DNA of 64,000 nucleotides from Streptomyces ossamyceticus (GCF_001418475.1 NZ_LIQX01000003.1:1-64000); one strand, 5' to 3'; positions 18,574 to 27,967 are shown, counted from the first letter of the stretch. Numbers and translations are program-made. The notes: a model not told the origin generated them from the letters alone.

Positions 18574-18788
18574 GGGTGCGTGCAGCGCTTCGTTGCTGGA
18601 TTTCCGATGACGGACGAGCAGTTGTGCTGCTTATGCGCGATACGAGGCATTTGCTCACCCGGATGACCGTGGCTTTCGGTATGGATCATGGCCAGAATGA
18701 GTACGACTTATATCTCCTGTGCGCTACGATGAAGTCGGCTCCACCGCGACCAGTCGCGTGAGCAGAAGTCACCCGGGAGGCAGCACAG

Positions 18789-19586
18789 ATGGACGACATG
18801 CCGGCGATCGAAGCGGCCCTGCCGGTCCAGGCCCCTCCCGCCGCGCCTGCGGGCGTGGCCGGCCCGGACGAGCGGCGGGACTACCGTCCCGGGTACGAGA
18901 TCGTGGCGGAGCGGATCCTCGCGTACATCGCCGAGGAGCGACTGGCGCCGGGTGACCGGCTGCCCACGGAGATCGACCTCGCCCGGACGCTGGACACCAG
19001 CAGGGCGGTGGTGCGGGAGGCCGTCAAGATCCTTTCGGCGCTGGGCCGGGTGAGGGCGCACAAGGGGCGGGGCCTGTTCGTCGCGGACGACGAGGGCATG
19101 CTCGTCACCAGCCGGTGGGGAGGCTTCTTCCGCCCCGTCGACATCGACCACGTACTGATGCTGTTCGAGTTCCGCAGGGTCCAGGAGATGGCCGCCAGCA
19201 GTCTGGCGGCCACCCGTGCCACCCCTTCGGAGCTGCGTACCATCGAAGTCGCCATGGAGCAGTGCCGGCACGGGTTCGTCCACGGCCAGGTCGAGGTGTT
19301 CAACCAGGCGGACGAGGACTTCCACACGGCCGTGTCGGCGGCCTCGCACAACACGTTCCTCGTCAGCGCCGTGCGGGACGCGCGACGCCTGCAGCGCCAG
19401 TCCAGTGCCATCGGTATCCATGACTCGCTCGGGGAGAACACCGAGGCGGCCGTCGAGGAGCACGAGGCGATCTACCGGGCCATCCGTGACGGTCGCCCCG
19501 AGGAAGCGGCGCAGGCCACCGCGGCGCACCTCGACCGAACCCTGGAGGACTACCGGCGCGAGATCCAGCGCCGCCTGTTCGGCTGA
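18789..19586 (+). CDS. FadR-subfamily GntR transcriptional regulator
   Basis: This 265-residue regulator has an N-terminal winged helix (residues ~40-100; GDRLPTEIDLARTLDTSRAVVREAVKIL), a wing KGRGLFVAD, and a C-terminal helical FCD domain. The domain has metal/ligand residues expected for the family (EDFHTAVSAASHN, EEHEAIYRAIRDG). The ATG at 18789 follows GGGAGG at proper spacing. It is divergent from the sugar operon and upstream of the GH43 gene, so it probably senses a sugar or sugar acid and controls the operon across the shared gap. Confidence 0.87.
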   Translation: MDDMPAIEAALPVQAPPAAPAGVAGPDERRDYRPGYEIVAERILAYIAEERLAPGDRLPTEIDLARTLDTSRAVVREAVKILSALGRVRAHKGRGLFVADDEGMLVTSRWGGFFRPVDIDHVLMLFEFRRVQEMAASSLAATRATPSELRTIEVAMEQCRHGFVHGQVEVFNQADEDFHTAVSAASHNTFLVSAVRDARRLQRQSSAIGIHDSLGENTEAAVEEHEAIYRAIRDGRPEEAAQATAAHLDRTLEDYRREIQRRLFG

Positions 19587-19700
19587 CGGCGCCCGTCGGC
19601 GCCCCTCCGCGCCCTGTCCCGGCCGCCGCACTTCTCGGAAAAACGCGGACGATCCGTTGACTTCCGTGCGGCCGGGACTCTAACTTCAGCGTCGATCGGT

Positions 19701-19738
19701 TCGACAAGCCGATAGCCGTTCGATATATCGACAAACCG
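19701..19738. promoter_or_regulatory. Repeat/palindrome cluster upstream of the GH43 gene
   Basis: The 410-bp gap 19587-19996 is non-coding. It contains a directly repeated TCGACAAGCCG / TCGACAAACCG (19701-19711 and 19728-19738) and a perfect 12-bp palindrome TCGATATATCGA (19720-19731) between and overlapping them. The local AT content is high. This looks like an operator for a DNA-binding dimer near a promoter for the secreted enzyme; the regulator is unknown. Confidence 0.4.
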
Positions 19739-19996
19739 TCGTTCCGTCCTCGGTCGTCACGTGTCCCAAAGGACCCGTTGCCCGGGCGCCCGGCGGTGTG
19801 CCTTCGTCATGCCGTCACCCCGCACCGCACGGGTGAGGGGCGTCAGCCGTCGGGACGCGGCACGCACGACGAGCTGCCGGGACGCGGCCCGCCCGACGCG
19901 AAGGCCGGATCTCTACCACGTTCTCCCTCCCGCGCTCTCCCCGCGGTGTCCACCCACCGCTCCCGCACGTGATGACCTCCAGCCAAGGACTGCATC

Positions 19997-22048
19997 GTGG
20001 ACCTCACCAGAAGACAACTCGGCCGGCTCGCCGCGGTCGGTACCGGCGCCCTCCTCCTTCCGGGCCTGCTCCCGTCGAGCGTGGCGTCGGCGGCCACTCC
20101 TCCGGCCGGCACCTGGGGTGACCAGGGCGACGGCACGTACGTCAACCCGATCGTCCCGGCCGATCTCAGCGACTGGGACTGCATCCGGGTCGGCGACGAC
20201 TACTACGGCATCACCAGTACGTTCGGATACTCGCCCGGCATGGCCGTCCTGCACTCGAAGGACCTGGTCAACTGGCGCCCGATCGGCGGCTCGGTCGACG
20301 ACGTCACCCGCATCGGACCGGAGCTGAACTGGGACCGGATGAACCGCTACGGCCGCGGCGTGTGGGCCGGGGCCATCCGCTTCCACGCGGGGCGGTACTG
20401 GGTGTACTTCAACACGCCCGACGAGGGCTTCTTCATGACGTCGGCCCCGTCGCCGACCGGCCCCTGGGAGCCGTTGCACTCGATGTGGCGGACCTCCGGC
20501 TGGAACGACGTGTGCCCGTTCTGGGACGACGACGGCCAGGGCTACCTGGTCACCACGCACTACTCGGACAACTACAAGATCCACCTGTACAAGCTGTCCG
20601 AGGACGGCAAGTCGCTGGTCGGTCCGGCCCCGGTGATCCACCAGTCGTCGCGCAGCGAGGCCAGCAAGCTGTACAAGATCGACGGTGTCTACTACCACCT
20701 GTTCAGCGAGGTGAAGCCCGAGGGCCGGGTCCTCATGATGAACCGCGGCTCCAGCATCCTCGGCCCCTTCGAGACCCGCCAGCTGCTGCACGTCAACACC
20801 TCGGTCGACCGCGAGCCCAACCAGGGCGGGCTGGTGCAGACCCCGGGCGGCGACTGGTACTTCGTGACCCACCACGGCCACGGCGGATGGGAGGGGCGCG
20901 TGCTGTCCCTGCTGCCGGTGACCTGGGTCGACGGCTGGCCGATCATCGGCACGGTGGGCTCGGACGGCATCGGCACCATGGCGTGGACGGGCCAGTTGCC
21001 CGACACCGGCACCCCCGGCCTCCCCGTCGACGCGCTGCCCGCCGTCGTCACCAGCGACTCGTTCACCGACACCCGCCTCAAGCCGCAGTGGGAGTGGTAC
21101 TACCAACCCCGGGCGGACTACTGGTCGTTGACCGAACGTCCTGGTTATCTGCGGCTGAAGGCGTTCGCACCGCTGGCCGGGGACAACCTGATGAAGGTGG
21201 GCAACACCCTCACCCAGCGAGTGCTGCGCACCGCGGGCGGCGCCACGGTGACCGTCCGCCTCGAACTGGCCGGCCTCGCCGACGGCCAGCACGCCGGGCT
21301 GTGCCACTACGCCGCCACCTACGCCGGACTGGGCGTGCGACGCTCCGGGACCACCACCACGATCGAGCACAACGTCGGCGGGACCCTGACCAGCGGCGCG
21401 ACCCTCACACAGAACGCCGTGTGGCTGCGCACCACATGGGACGTGAACGGGGTCAGCCGCTTCTCCTACAGCCTCGACGGAAGCACGTTCACCCAGGTCG
21501 GTGGCACCTACCAGCTCACCTGGGGCGGCTACCGCGGCGACCGGATCGGCCTCTACACCTACAACCCGGGCGGCACCGGCCACGTCGACTTCGACTCGGT
21601 GCAGTACACCATCGCCCCCGCGCGGACGTACACATGCGTCAGCGTGCGCAGCGGCAAGGTGGCCGACGTCGCCGGCGGGTCCGGCGCGGACGGCGCCGCC
21701 GTGATCCAGTGGACCGACAACGGCGCGACGAACCAGCAGTGGGCCTTCCAGTCCACGGCCGACGGCTACCACACGATCACCTGCGTCCGCAGCGGCAAGG
21801 TGCTCGACGTGGCCGGATCCTCCACGGCGGACGGCGCACGGGTCGTACAGGCGACCCCCGACGGCAGGGCCAGCCAGCAGTGGCGGTTGCGCCCCCTGTC
21901 CGGCGGTGTCTTCCAGGTGGTCAACCGCAACAGCGGCAAGGTGCTCGACGTCACCTCCGGCAGTACGGCCGACGGCGCCGCGCTGATCCAGTACGCCGAC
22001 CGGGGCGGCACCAACCAGCAGTGGACGTTCCGCCGGGTCACCGGCTAG
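19997..22048 (+). CDS. Secreted GH43 glycosidase (beta-xylosidase/arabinofuranosidase-like) with ricin-type lectin
   Basis: This 683-residue exoenzyme has a twin-arginine-like signal (TRRQLGRLAAVGTG, cleavage near SVASA-AT). The five-blade GH43 domain (~45-340) has the catalytic Asp in NPIVPADLSDWD and a likely acid Glu in SEASKLYK. A concanavalin-like GH43 C-terminal sandwich follows (~350-545; DSFTDTRLKPQWEWYYQPR), then a ricin trefoil with three QQW repeats. The GTG start at 19997 follows AAGGA. It probably trims xylose/arabinose side chains or oligomers outside the cell. A strong terminator follows. Confidence 0.88.
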   Translation: MDLTRRQLGRLAAVGTGALLLPGLLPSSVASAATPPAGTWGDQGDGTYVNPIVPADLSDWDCIRVGDDYYGITSTFGYSPGMAVLHSKDLVNWRPIGGSVDDVTRIGPELNWDRMNRYGRGVWAGAIRFHAGRYWVYFNTPDEGFFMTSAPSPTGPWEPLHSMWRTSGWNDVCPFWDDDGQGYLVTTHYSDNYKIHLYKLSEDGKSLVGPAPVIHQSSRSEASKLYKIDGVYYHLFSEVKPEGRVLMMNRGSSILGPFETRQLLHVNTSVDREPNQGGLVQTPGGDWYFVTHHGHGGWEGRVLSLLPVTWVDGWPIIGTVGSDGIGTMAWTGQLPDTGTPGLPVDALPAVVTSDSFTDTRLKPQWEWYYQPRADYWSLTERPGYLRLKAFAPLAGDNLMKVGNTLTQRVLRTAGGATVTVRLELAGLADGQHAGLCHYAATYAGLGVRRSGTTTTIEHNVGGTLTSGATLTQNAVWLRTTWDVNGVSRFSYSLDGSTFTQVGGTYQLTWGGYRGDRIGLYTYNPGGTGHVDFDSVQYTIAPARTYTCVSVRSGKVADVAGGSGADGAAVIQWTDNGATNQQWAFQSTADGYHTITCVRSGKVLDVAGSSTADGARVVQATPDGRASQQWRLRPLSGGVFQVVNRNSGKVLDVTSGSTADGAALIQYADRGGTNQQWTFRRVTG

Positions 22049-22095
22049 AGGCGCAACGATCCCGCCCGCACCGGCTGGTACGAGCAGGCGCGGCC

Positions 22096-22137
22096 ACGGC
22101 CCGGCCCTACGGCTTCTTCGCCGTAGGGCCGGGCCGT
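22096..22137. terminator. Strong terminator after the GH43 gene
   Basis: An 18-bp perfect stem, 22096-22113 with 22120-22137, closes a TTCTTC loop 48 bases after the GH43 stop. It also separates that gene from the SodF promoter. Confidence 0.85.
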
Positions 22138-22250
22138 CGCGCGTCGGGCGCGGTCTCCGGTGGCCCCGAGGACACCGTCCCCGCGACCCGACCACGGTCC
22201 CAGGACCCACGCATGATCGATGACCCGCCCCTATTGCTGCTAGCGTGCAG

Positions 22251-22267
22251 TTGCACATCAGTGGCAA
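22251..22267 (+). promoter_or_regulatory. Nur-type operator upstream of sodF
   Basis: TTGCAC-ATCAG-TGGCAA fits the nickel-regulator Nur box described in S. coelicolor (TTGCA-N5-TGCAA type) with exact N5 spacing, 21 bases before the SodF start. Nur with nickel represses sodF there and favours the Ni enzyme. A possible -10 (TAGCGT, 22241-22246) lies just upstream, so binding would block transcription start. The match was made by eye. Confidence 0.7.
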
Positions 22268-22288
22268 TAGTGTCGGAGGATGTTGGAC

Positions 22289-22930
22289 ATGGCGGTGTAC
22301 ACGCTCCCGGAGCTTCCCTACGACTACGCGGCGCTCGAACCGGTCATCAACCCGCAGATCATCGAGCTGCACCACGACAAGCACCACGCGGCGTACGTCA
22401 AGGGCGCGAACGACACGCTGGAGCAGCTGGCGGAGGCGCGGGACAAGGAGCAGTGGGGTTCGATCAACGGCCTGGAGAAGAACCTGGCCTTCCACCTCTC
22501 CGGCCACATCCTGCACTCCATCTACTGGCACAACATGACCGGTGACGGCGGCGGCGAGCCCCTGGAGAAGGACGGAGTGGGCGAGCTGGCGGACGCCATC
22601 GCCGAGTCCTTCGGCTCGTTCGCGGCCTTCAAGGCGCAGCTGACCAAGGCGTCGGCGACGACGCAGGGCTCCGGCTGGGGCGTGCTCGCGTACGAACCGC
22701 TCAGCGGGCGCCTCATCGTCGAGCAGGTCTACGACCACCAGGGCAACGTCGGCCAGGGTTCCACCCCCGTCCTGGTCTTCGACGCCTGGGAGCACGCCTT
22801 CTACCTCCAGTACAAGAACCAGAAGGTCGACTTCATCGACGCCATGTGGGCCGTCGTCAACTGGCAGGACGTGGCCCGCCGTTACGCCGCCGCCAAGGAG
22901 CGCGGCGACAGCCTGCTGCTCACGCCCTGA
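22289..22930 (+). CDS. sodF: Iron-zinc superoxide dismutase
   Basis: This 213-residue protein is nearly the same length and start ([18 protein letters not shown]) as Streptomyces SodF. Metal ligands are visible: His in [14 protein letters not shown], His in [12 protein letters not shown], and Asp/His in [11 protein letters not shown]. It converts superoxide to peroxide and oxygen in the cytoplasm. An ATG at 22280 touches the GGAGG site, so the ATG at 22289, nine bases after GGAGG, is the start. The Nur-type box upstream predicts expression when nickel is scarce. Confidence 0.95.
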   Translation: MAVYTLPELPYDYAALEPVINPQIIELHHDKHHAAYVKGANDTLEQLAEARDKEQWGSINGLEKNLAFHLSGHILHSIYWHNMTGDGGGEPLEKDGVGELADAIAESFGSFAAFKAQLTKASATTQGSGWGVLAYEPLSGRLIVEQVYDHQGNVGQGSTPVLVFDAWEHAFYLQYKNQKVDFIDAMWAVVNWQDVARRYAAAKERGDSLLLTP

Positions 22931-23024
22931 ACGTGGTGACGCATGACGCCGCGACCGTGGCGGCGTCCGCACAGACGTCCTGCTCGTGATCGTCTTCTCA
23001 ACCTTCACCGGCAGGCGGTAGGAG

Positions 23025-23063
23025 GAAGGGCTCCCGCGAGGACATGACTCGCGGGAGCCCTTC
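23025..23063. terminator. Terminator after sodF
   Basis: A 16-bp perfect stem, 23025-23040 with 23048-23063, has a 7-base loop GACATGA and a short TTCTGT tail about 95 bases after the SodF stop. Confidence 0.85.
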
Positions 23064-23424
23064 TGTCACCCGGCCACCGGCAGGACATGGTCGCCGACCC
23101 TGTCGGTGCTCAGGCACAGCGAGCACGGAGGGGAAGGCGCGGCCCGGGTCCGAGGGATCGGCCGCGCTCGGCGTGGAGGACGGTCCGGGTGCGGAGAGAG
23201 CCTCGCGTCCATGCCCAGTGACGCCAGGCAGCGGTCGTAACCCCTGGGCGCCCCGGATGAGCCTGATGTTTCGGAAGGCTCTCGGGCCCGCCCTTGCGCA
23301 CCGGCGCGCCGTGCCCGCTTCACCGGGCCGCCCTCGCACAACCATCCACCGTTTCCGGGTGTCTTGGAGGTGAGTCACACCCGTGCGAGGCGTCTCGATG
23401 TCGCTCGCGCTTTGAGGAGGAGCA
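23064..23424. other. Non-coding stretch before the FG-GAP gene
   Basis: There are 361 bases with no convincing gene on either strand; open frames here have random composition. The last 20 bases carry the GAGGAGG ribosome site of the next gene. No promoter boxes stood out. Confidence 0.5.
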
Positions 23425-24900
23425 GTGGGAATCCGCCGACCTGCCGTATCGACCGCCGTGGCCGCCGCCCTGATCGGGTCGTTCGGCGTGCCGCTCGTCG
23501 CGGGCACCGCGTCCGCGAAGGACGGCGTCGCGACCGTGCGCGAGGACTTCGACGGCGACGGCTACCAGGACGTCGCCGTCGCCGCCCCGGGCGCGAGCGT
23601 CGGAGGCCACGCCCGCGCCGGTTACGTCGCGGTCAGCTACGGCTCCCCGCAGGGCCTCGACCCCAAGCGCACCAAGGTCTTCACCCAGGACACCACCCAC
23701 GTGCCCGGCGCCTCCGGCGACAACCACGTCTTCGGCTACGCGATGGTCTCCCGCGACCTGGACGGCGACGGCCTGACCGACCTGGCCGTGGTCGCCCGCG
23801 ACTACCGGCCGGAGGACAACGTCAACGGGTCGGTGACCGTCCTGTGGGGCCGGAAGACCGGCCTGTCCGGCGACGGCGCCGTCCGCGTCGGCGCACCGGC
23901 GAACGCCCAGGTCGGCGACGACCTCACCGCCGGCGACTTCGACGGCGACGGGTACACGGACCTGTTCATGGGCAACGGGGACGAGTACGACTTCCACGAC
24001 GTCCTCCACGGCCCCTTCGGCCGCAACGGCGCCCCCAGCCGCACCCAGCAGGTGCAGGTGTACAGCACCGACAACTCCATCAACTCCACCGCCACGGGCG
24101 ACTTCAACGGCGACGGCATCGAGGACCTCGCGACGTTCTACGTCTACGAGAACCACGCCGAGGGCGGCAAGCTGTGGCTCGGCTCCAAGGCCGGCCTGTC
24201 CACCGTCCCGCAGCGGTTGAACTCCGCGGCCGGCACCGCCGTCGCCGACTTCGACCGCGACGGCTACGCCGACCTCGCCACCCGCGTCTTCCTCAACGGC
24301 GACACCGAGGGCACCGAGGAGGACCCGGGCACCGTCAAGATCTACTACGGTTCCGCGTCCGGCCCCAGCCAGACCCGTACGCAGACGATCACCCAGAACA
24401 CGGCGGGCGTGCCCGGCGTGAGCGAGAAGGGCGACCAGTTCGGCGGACGGCTGCACGCGGGCGACGTCAACGGCGACGGATACCCCGACCTGGCCGTCGG
24501 TGTCCCCGGCGAGGCGATCGGCTCCAAGGCCAGGGCCGGCGCCGTGGTGCTGCTCAAGGGCGCCAAGGGCGGGCTCACCGGCAAGGGCGCGCAGGCGTTC
24601 CACCAGGACACGACGGGAGTTCCGGGTGCCGCGGAGTCCGGCGACGTGTTCGGCGCGGCACTGCGACTGCTCGACATGACGGGTGACGGCAAGGCGGACC
24701 TGGTCGCGGGCGCGCCGGGCGAGAACCTGGGCAGCGTCGTGAACGGCGGCGCGGTGTGGCTGCTGCGCGGCGCCGCCTCCGGCGTGACCGCCGCCAAGTC
24801 GGTCGCCCAGAACCCGACGGACATCGGGGCCCCGGCGCCGAGGGCGTTGTTCGGCGCGAACCTGAGCGGCGACAACGGGGCGGGAGTGGTCATCCCGTAG
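23425..24900 (+). CDS. Secreted FG-GAP (integrin-alpha-like) repeat protein
   Basis: This 491-residue protein has a Sec signal (cleavage near GTASA-KD) followed by seven FG-GAP/VCBS-like blades. Each has a calcium-loop motif: DFDGDGYQD, DLDGDGLTD, DFDGDGYTD, DFNGDGIED, DFDRDGYAD, DVNGDGYPD and DMTGDGKAD. This predicts a calcium-stabilised beta-propeller outside the cell. No enzyme domain is attached; such proteins are common in Streptomyces and mostly of unknown role (adhesion or matrix). The GTG start at 23425 follows GAGGAGG. Confidence 0.88.
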   Translation: MGIRRPAVSTAVAAALIGSFGVPLVAGTASAKDGVATVREDFDGDGYQDVAVAAPGASVGGHARAGYVAVSYGSPQGLDPKRTKVFTQDTTHVPGASGDNHVFGYAMVSRDLDGDGLTDLAVVARDYRPEDNVNGSVTVLWGRKTGLSGDGAVRVGAPANAQVGDDLTAGDFDGDGYTDLFMGNGDEYDFHDVLHGPFGRNGAPSRTQQVQVYSTDNSINSTATGDFNGDGIEDLATFYVYENHAEGGKLWLGSKAGLSTVPQRLNSAAGTAVADFDRDGYADLATRVFLNGDTEGTEEDPGTVKIYYGSASGPSQTRTQTITQNTAGVPGVSEKGDQFGGRLHAGDVNGDGYPDLAVGVPGEAIGSKARAGAVVLLKGAKGGLTGKGAQAFHQDTTGVPGAAESGDVFGAALRLLDMTGDGKADLVAGAPGENLGSVVNGGAVWLLRGAASGVTAAKSVAQNPTDIGAPAPRALFGANLSGDNGAGVVIP

Positions 24901-24944
24901 CCGAGGAGCGGGCATCGGGGGCACCCGCAGTACTGTGCCGTCGC

Positions 24945-25886
24945 ATGACGGACACGGACACGGACACCGACACGTTCCCGGACACCGAGATCGGCACCGA
25001 TACCGAGGTCGAGATCACCGCAGACCTGGTCCGCGACCTGCTGAAGGAACAGCATCCGGACCTCGCGGGGCTGGCCGTCCGTGAGGTCGCGGGCGGCTGG
25101 GGCAACCAGATGTGGCGCCTCGGGGACGAGTTGGCCGTGCGCATGCAACGCATGGACCCCACCCCGGAGCTTCAGCTGAAGGAGCGGCGGTGGCTGCCGG
25201 TGCTGGCCCCGCGCCTGCCGCTCCCGGTGCCGCGCCCGGTCCGGTTCGGCGAAACGTCCGAACGCTTCCCCAAGCACTGGACCGTGATGACGTGGGTCCC
25301 CGGCGAGCCGCTGGACCACGGCGCGATCAGCCGCGGCGACCACGCGGCCGACACACTGGCGGGTTTCCTCCGGGCACTCCACGTGGAGGCACCCGCAGAG
25401 GCGCCGGTCTCCACGGACTTCGGCGCCCATCCCAGGGACTGCGCGGACGGCTTCGCGTACTTCTTCGAGGCCGTCGTCCCCGACGACATCGCCGCCGACG
25501 TCCGGACTGTCTGGGACGACGCCGTCGCGGCCCACGCGTGGGAGGGTCCGCCGGTGTGGGTGCACGGCGACCTCCATCCCGCGAACGTCGTCGTCTCGGA
25601 CGGAACGCTCACGGGCGTCGTCGACTTCGGCGCCCTGTTCGCCGGCGATCCGGCATGGGACCTGGCCGCCGCATGGGTCCTGCTGCCCGCGGGCACGGCC
25701 TCACGCTTCTTCGACACGTACGCCCGTGCGGACGAGGCGGCGATCCGTCGCGCCCGAGGGCTGGCCGCCATGAAAAGCCTGTTCCTGATGCTCATGGGCC
25801 AGAACGGAGACCGGGGCCTCCCCGGCGGCAAGCCCCACTGGGGCCCCAGAGGCCGAGCGGCACTGGACCGTGTCCTGAAGGCCTAG
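24945..25886 (+). CDS. Aminoglycoside-phosphotransferase-family kinase
   Basis: This 313-residue protein carries the APH/choline-kinase core: GWGNQMWRLGDELAVRMQR (ATP-binding strand and Lys/Arg region), VHGDLHPANVVV (catalytic loop) and GVVDFGALFAGDPAWDLA (metal-binding DFG). The family phosphorylates aminoglycosides, macrolides or cell metabolites; the substrate is not readable, and resistance should not be assumed. The N-terminus has a low-complexity Thr-Asp repeat from a GACACG tract. The ATG at 24945 starts just before it. Confidence 0.85.
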   Translation: MTDTDTDTDTFPDTEIGTDTEVEITADLVRDLLKEQHPDLAGLAVREVAGGWGNQMWRLGDELAVRMQRMDPTPELQLKERRWLPVLAPRLPLPVPRPVRFGETSERFPKHWTVMTWVPGEPLDHGAISRGDHAADTLAGFLRALHVEAPAEAPVSTDFGAHPRDCADGFAYFFEAVVPDDIAADVRTVWDDAVAAHAWEGPPVWVHGDLHPANVVVSDGTLTGVVDFGALFAGDPAWDLAAAWVLLPAGTASRFFDTYARADEAAIRRARGLAAMKSLFLMLMGQNGDRGLPGGKPHWGPRGRAALDRVLKA

Positions 25887-26192
25887 GTCGCATCAACGTA
25901 CCTTCGAACGACGGCAGTTCACCGTCATCCGGTCGAGGGGCCACGCCGGCCCGGCTGTCTCCTGCGGGTGACGGCGCTGTAGGTCCCTGTCCTCGTTCAC
26001 CGGCACCTCACCCCGGCCCTTCGGGCCCCGCCGCGCGGGCACCAGGACGGAAAGCCGGCCACACCGCACACCCTGGAACACCCCGGGCCCCACTCCGCCG
26101 CCGCTCACCGATGTCCGGGGTGTCGCCAGTCTCTGAACAATGATCCTCAGCCAGTTCTTGAATGGTGACCCCTCTGGTCATCCTGCGCGGCT
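25887..26192. other. Non-coding gap between convergent genes
   Basis: There are 306 bases between the kinase (plus) and the TetR gene (minus). No coding signal is visible. A small hairpin GGCCC-TTC-GGGCC at 26015-26027 may help end one transcript. Confidence 0.45.
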
Positions 26193-26786
26193 CTACTGTG
26201 TCGCGCAGCCGCGCAGGGCGGACGCGATCAGGTCGTCCAAGCCGTGCTCAGCCGCCTCCGGCGGCAGGACGCCGCTCACCGTCAGGCCGGCATAGCCGTG
26301 CAGCGCCGCGAAGACCGGCAAGGCGATCCGTTCGAGTGGCCCCTCGCGCACTTCGCCCCGGAGCTGTCCGTCGCCGATCAGTTCCAGGAGTTGATCGGAC
26401 CATCGATGGGCGGTCGCCCCGAGCGCCTCCGACGCCTGCGGACTGTGCTTGACCGAGAACATCAGGTCGAGCAGTGCGGCGTTGGCCACGGCGAAGCCCA
26501 CATAGGCGCGGGCCGCGGCATCCAGCCGGTCGGCGAACGCCTCACCAACGCCTTCCTGCGAGGCTGCGATGGCCTCGGCGAGCCGCTCGAACCCGGTCAG
26601 CGCCAGGGCGTCCAGCAGCGCCTGCTTGGACTTGAAGTGGCGACTCGGCGCGGCGGGGCTCACCCCGATCACGCGGGCCAGTTCGCGCAGGGACAGCGCG
26701 GACACCCCCCGCTCGCGCAGCGTCTTCTCGGCTCGCGCGAGCAGCGCGGCGGGGAGGTCTCCGTGGTGGTAGGGGCGGTCCGTCAT
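26193..26786 (-). CDS. TetR-family transcriptional regulator
   Basis: This 197-residue repressor has an N-terminal helix-turn-helix (ALSLRELARVIGVSPAAPSRHFKSKQALLDALA, residues ~30-60) and a helical ligand domain of the WHG type (ending LHGYAGLTVSGVLPPEAAEHGLDDLI). It is divergent from the SDR gene, with 79 bases between starts that are rich in inverted and direct repeats. It probably represses itself and the SDR until a small hydrophobic ligand binds. Confidence 0.88.
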   Translation of the reverse strand: MTDRPYHHGDLPAALLARAEKTLRERGVSALSLRELARVIGVSPAAPSRHFKSKQALLDALALTGFERLAEAIAASQEGVGEAFADRLDAAARAYVGFAVANAALLDLMFSVKHSPQASEALGATAHRWSDQLLELIGDGQLRGEVREGPLERIALPVFAALHGYAGLTVSGVLPPEAAEHGLDDLIASALRGCATQ

Positions 26787-26804
26787 GCCCTCAGCCTAGC
26801 CGGG

Positions 26805-26859
26805 TGTAGGCGACGCACACATTGTTAACGTTGCCTACATTGTGATCGGTGCATACATT
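26805..26859. promoter_or_regulatory. Operator region between divergent TetR and SDR genes
   Basis: TGTAGGC (26805-26811) is inverted as GCCTACA (26833-26839). A GTTAAC palindrome (26824-26829) with flanking CA/TG lies between them, and TACATTG occurs twice (26835-26841 and 26853-26859). The AT-rich centre lies about 35 bases before the SDR start and would cover its promoter. Confidence 0.6.
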
Positions 26860-26865
26860 GGGGCC

Positions 26866-27825
26866 ATGGCAAAGAACACGCACACCCAGCCCTGGAACAC
26901 CACCGACATCCCCGACCAGACCGGCCGCACCGCCGTCGTCACCGGCGCGAACAGCGGCCTCGGACTCGCCACGGTCCACGCCCTGGCCGCCGCGGGCGCC
27001 CACGTCGTCCTCGCCGTACGGGACACCGAGCGCGGCGAAGCCGCGGCCGCGACGGTGAACGGCAGCGTTGAGGTCCGCCGCCTCGACCTGGCCGACCTCG
27101 CCTCCGTGCGCGAGTTCGCCGGCGCCTGGCACGGCGACCTGGACCTGCTCATCAACAACGCCGGCATCATGAACGTCCCCGAGGGCCGCACCAAGGACGG
27201 TTTCGAGACCCAGTTCGGCACCAACCACCTGGGGCACTTCGCACTGACCAACCTGCTCCTGCCGCACCTCACCGACCGCGTGGTGACTCTGACGTCCCTC
27301 GCGCACAAGTCCCCGGGCAGCCCGCGCATCCGCTTCGACAACCTCGACCTGACCGGCGAGTACAGCCCGATCCCCGCCTACAGCCAGTCCAAGCTCGCCA
27401 ACCTGCTCTTCACCCTGGAACTCCAGCGGCGGCTCACCGAGGCGGGCTCACCCGTACGCGCCCTCGCCGCGCACCCCGGCTTGGCCGCCACCAACCTCCA
27501 GGGGCACGACGCCAGCGCGCTGCGGCGCGCTCTCATGCGCCTGGGCAACCGGCTGATCGCCCAGGACAGCCGGGCCGGCGCACTCCCCACCCTGTACGCC
27601 GCCGTCCAGGATCTCCCCGGCGCGAGCCTCGTCGGCCCGGGCGGCATGTTCGAGACCCGCGGCGCCCCGACCCTGGTCGGCCGCTCCCCGGCCGCCGCGG
27701 ATCCGGAAGCCGCCCGACGCCTGTGGACGGCGTCGGAGGAGCTGACCGGCGTCACCTTCCCGGAGCCGACCGCGGCGGGGAACCCCCGGGCCACAGGGTC
27801 AGGAACCCGAACGGCGCTCAGGTGA
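26866..27825 (+). CDS. Short-chain dehydrogenase/reductase
   Basis: This 319-residue protein has a Rossmann SDR fold: cofactor motif VVTGANSGLGLA, NNAGIM, and the catalytic Tyr-Lys in AYSQSKLANLL. The layout matches the retinol-dehydrogenase/WW-oxidoreductase-like group (LDLADLASVREF, TNHLGHFALTNLLLPHL). The ATG at 26866 gives MAKNTHTQPWNTTDI; the in-frame ATG at 26842 lies within the operator. It is likely regulated by the divergent TetR protein. The substrate is unknown. Confidence 0.87.
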   Translation: MAKNTHTQPWNTTDIPDQTGRTAVVTGANSGLGLATVHALAAAGAHVVLAVRDTERGEAAAATVNGSVEVRRLDLADLASVREFAGAWHGDLDLLINNAGIMNVPEGRTKDGFETQFGTNHLGHFALTNLLLPHLTDRVVTLTSLAHKSPGSPRIRFDNLDLTGEYSPIPAYSQSKLANLLFTLELQRRLTEAGSPVRALAAHPGLAATNLQGHDASALRRALMRLGNRLIAQDSRAGALPTLYAAVQDLPGASLVGPGGMFETRGAPTLVGRSPAAADPEAARRLWTASEELTGVTFPEPTAAGNPRATGSGTRTALR

Positions 27826-27844
27826 ACTCACGGGATGTCGCAGA

Positions 27845-27967
27845 TCAGGTTGCGGTGTAGCCGCCGTCCGCGGCCAGGATGGATCCGGTGACGCAGGCGG
27901 CGGCAGGCGAGACGAGGAAGGCGTAGGGGGCGGCGATCTCCTCGACGGTGGCCCGGCGGCCGAGCGG
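27845..27967 (-). pseudogene. Remnant of an SDR gene (last ~40 codons)
   Basis: On the minus strand the sequence PLGRRATVEEIAAPYAFLVS and its ending ILAADGGYTAT plus stop are the standard C-terminus of classical SDR oxidoreductases (GR.a.peEia...fl.sd...tG..l.vDGG). Upstream of about 27970 the similarity ends abruptly and no Rossmann or YxxxK part exists, so the 5' five-sixths are lost. It is not a piece of the neighbouring SDR, which is of another type. Confidence 0.75.

Noticed and set aside
19913-23008. A 1031-codon open frame on the minus strand opposite GH43 and sodF
   Set aside because: It is antisense to two clear genes. The translation is Val/Gly/Arg/His-rich with no domain motifs, which is the usual mirror of GC-rich codon bias.
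24948-24975. Short GACACG tandem units considered as a CRISPR or satellite repeat
   Set aside because: There are only a few 6-base units inside a coding start with no spacers; it is a codon repeat.
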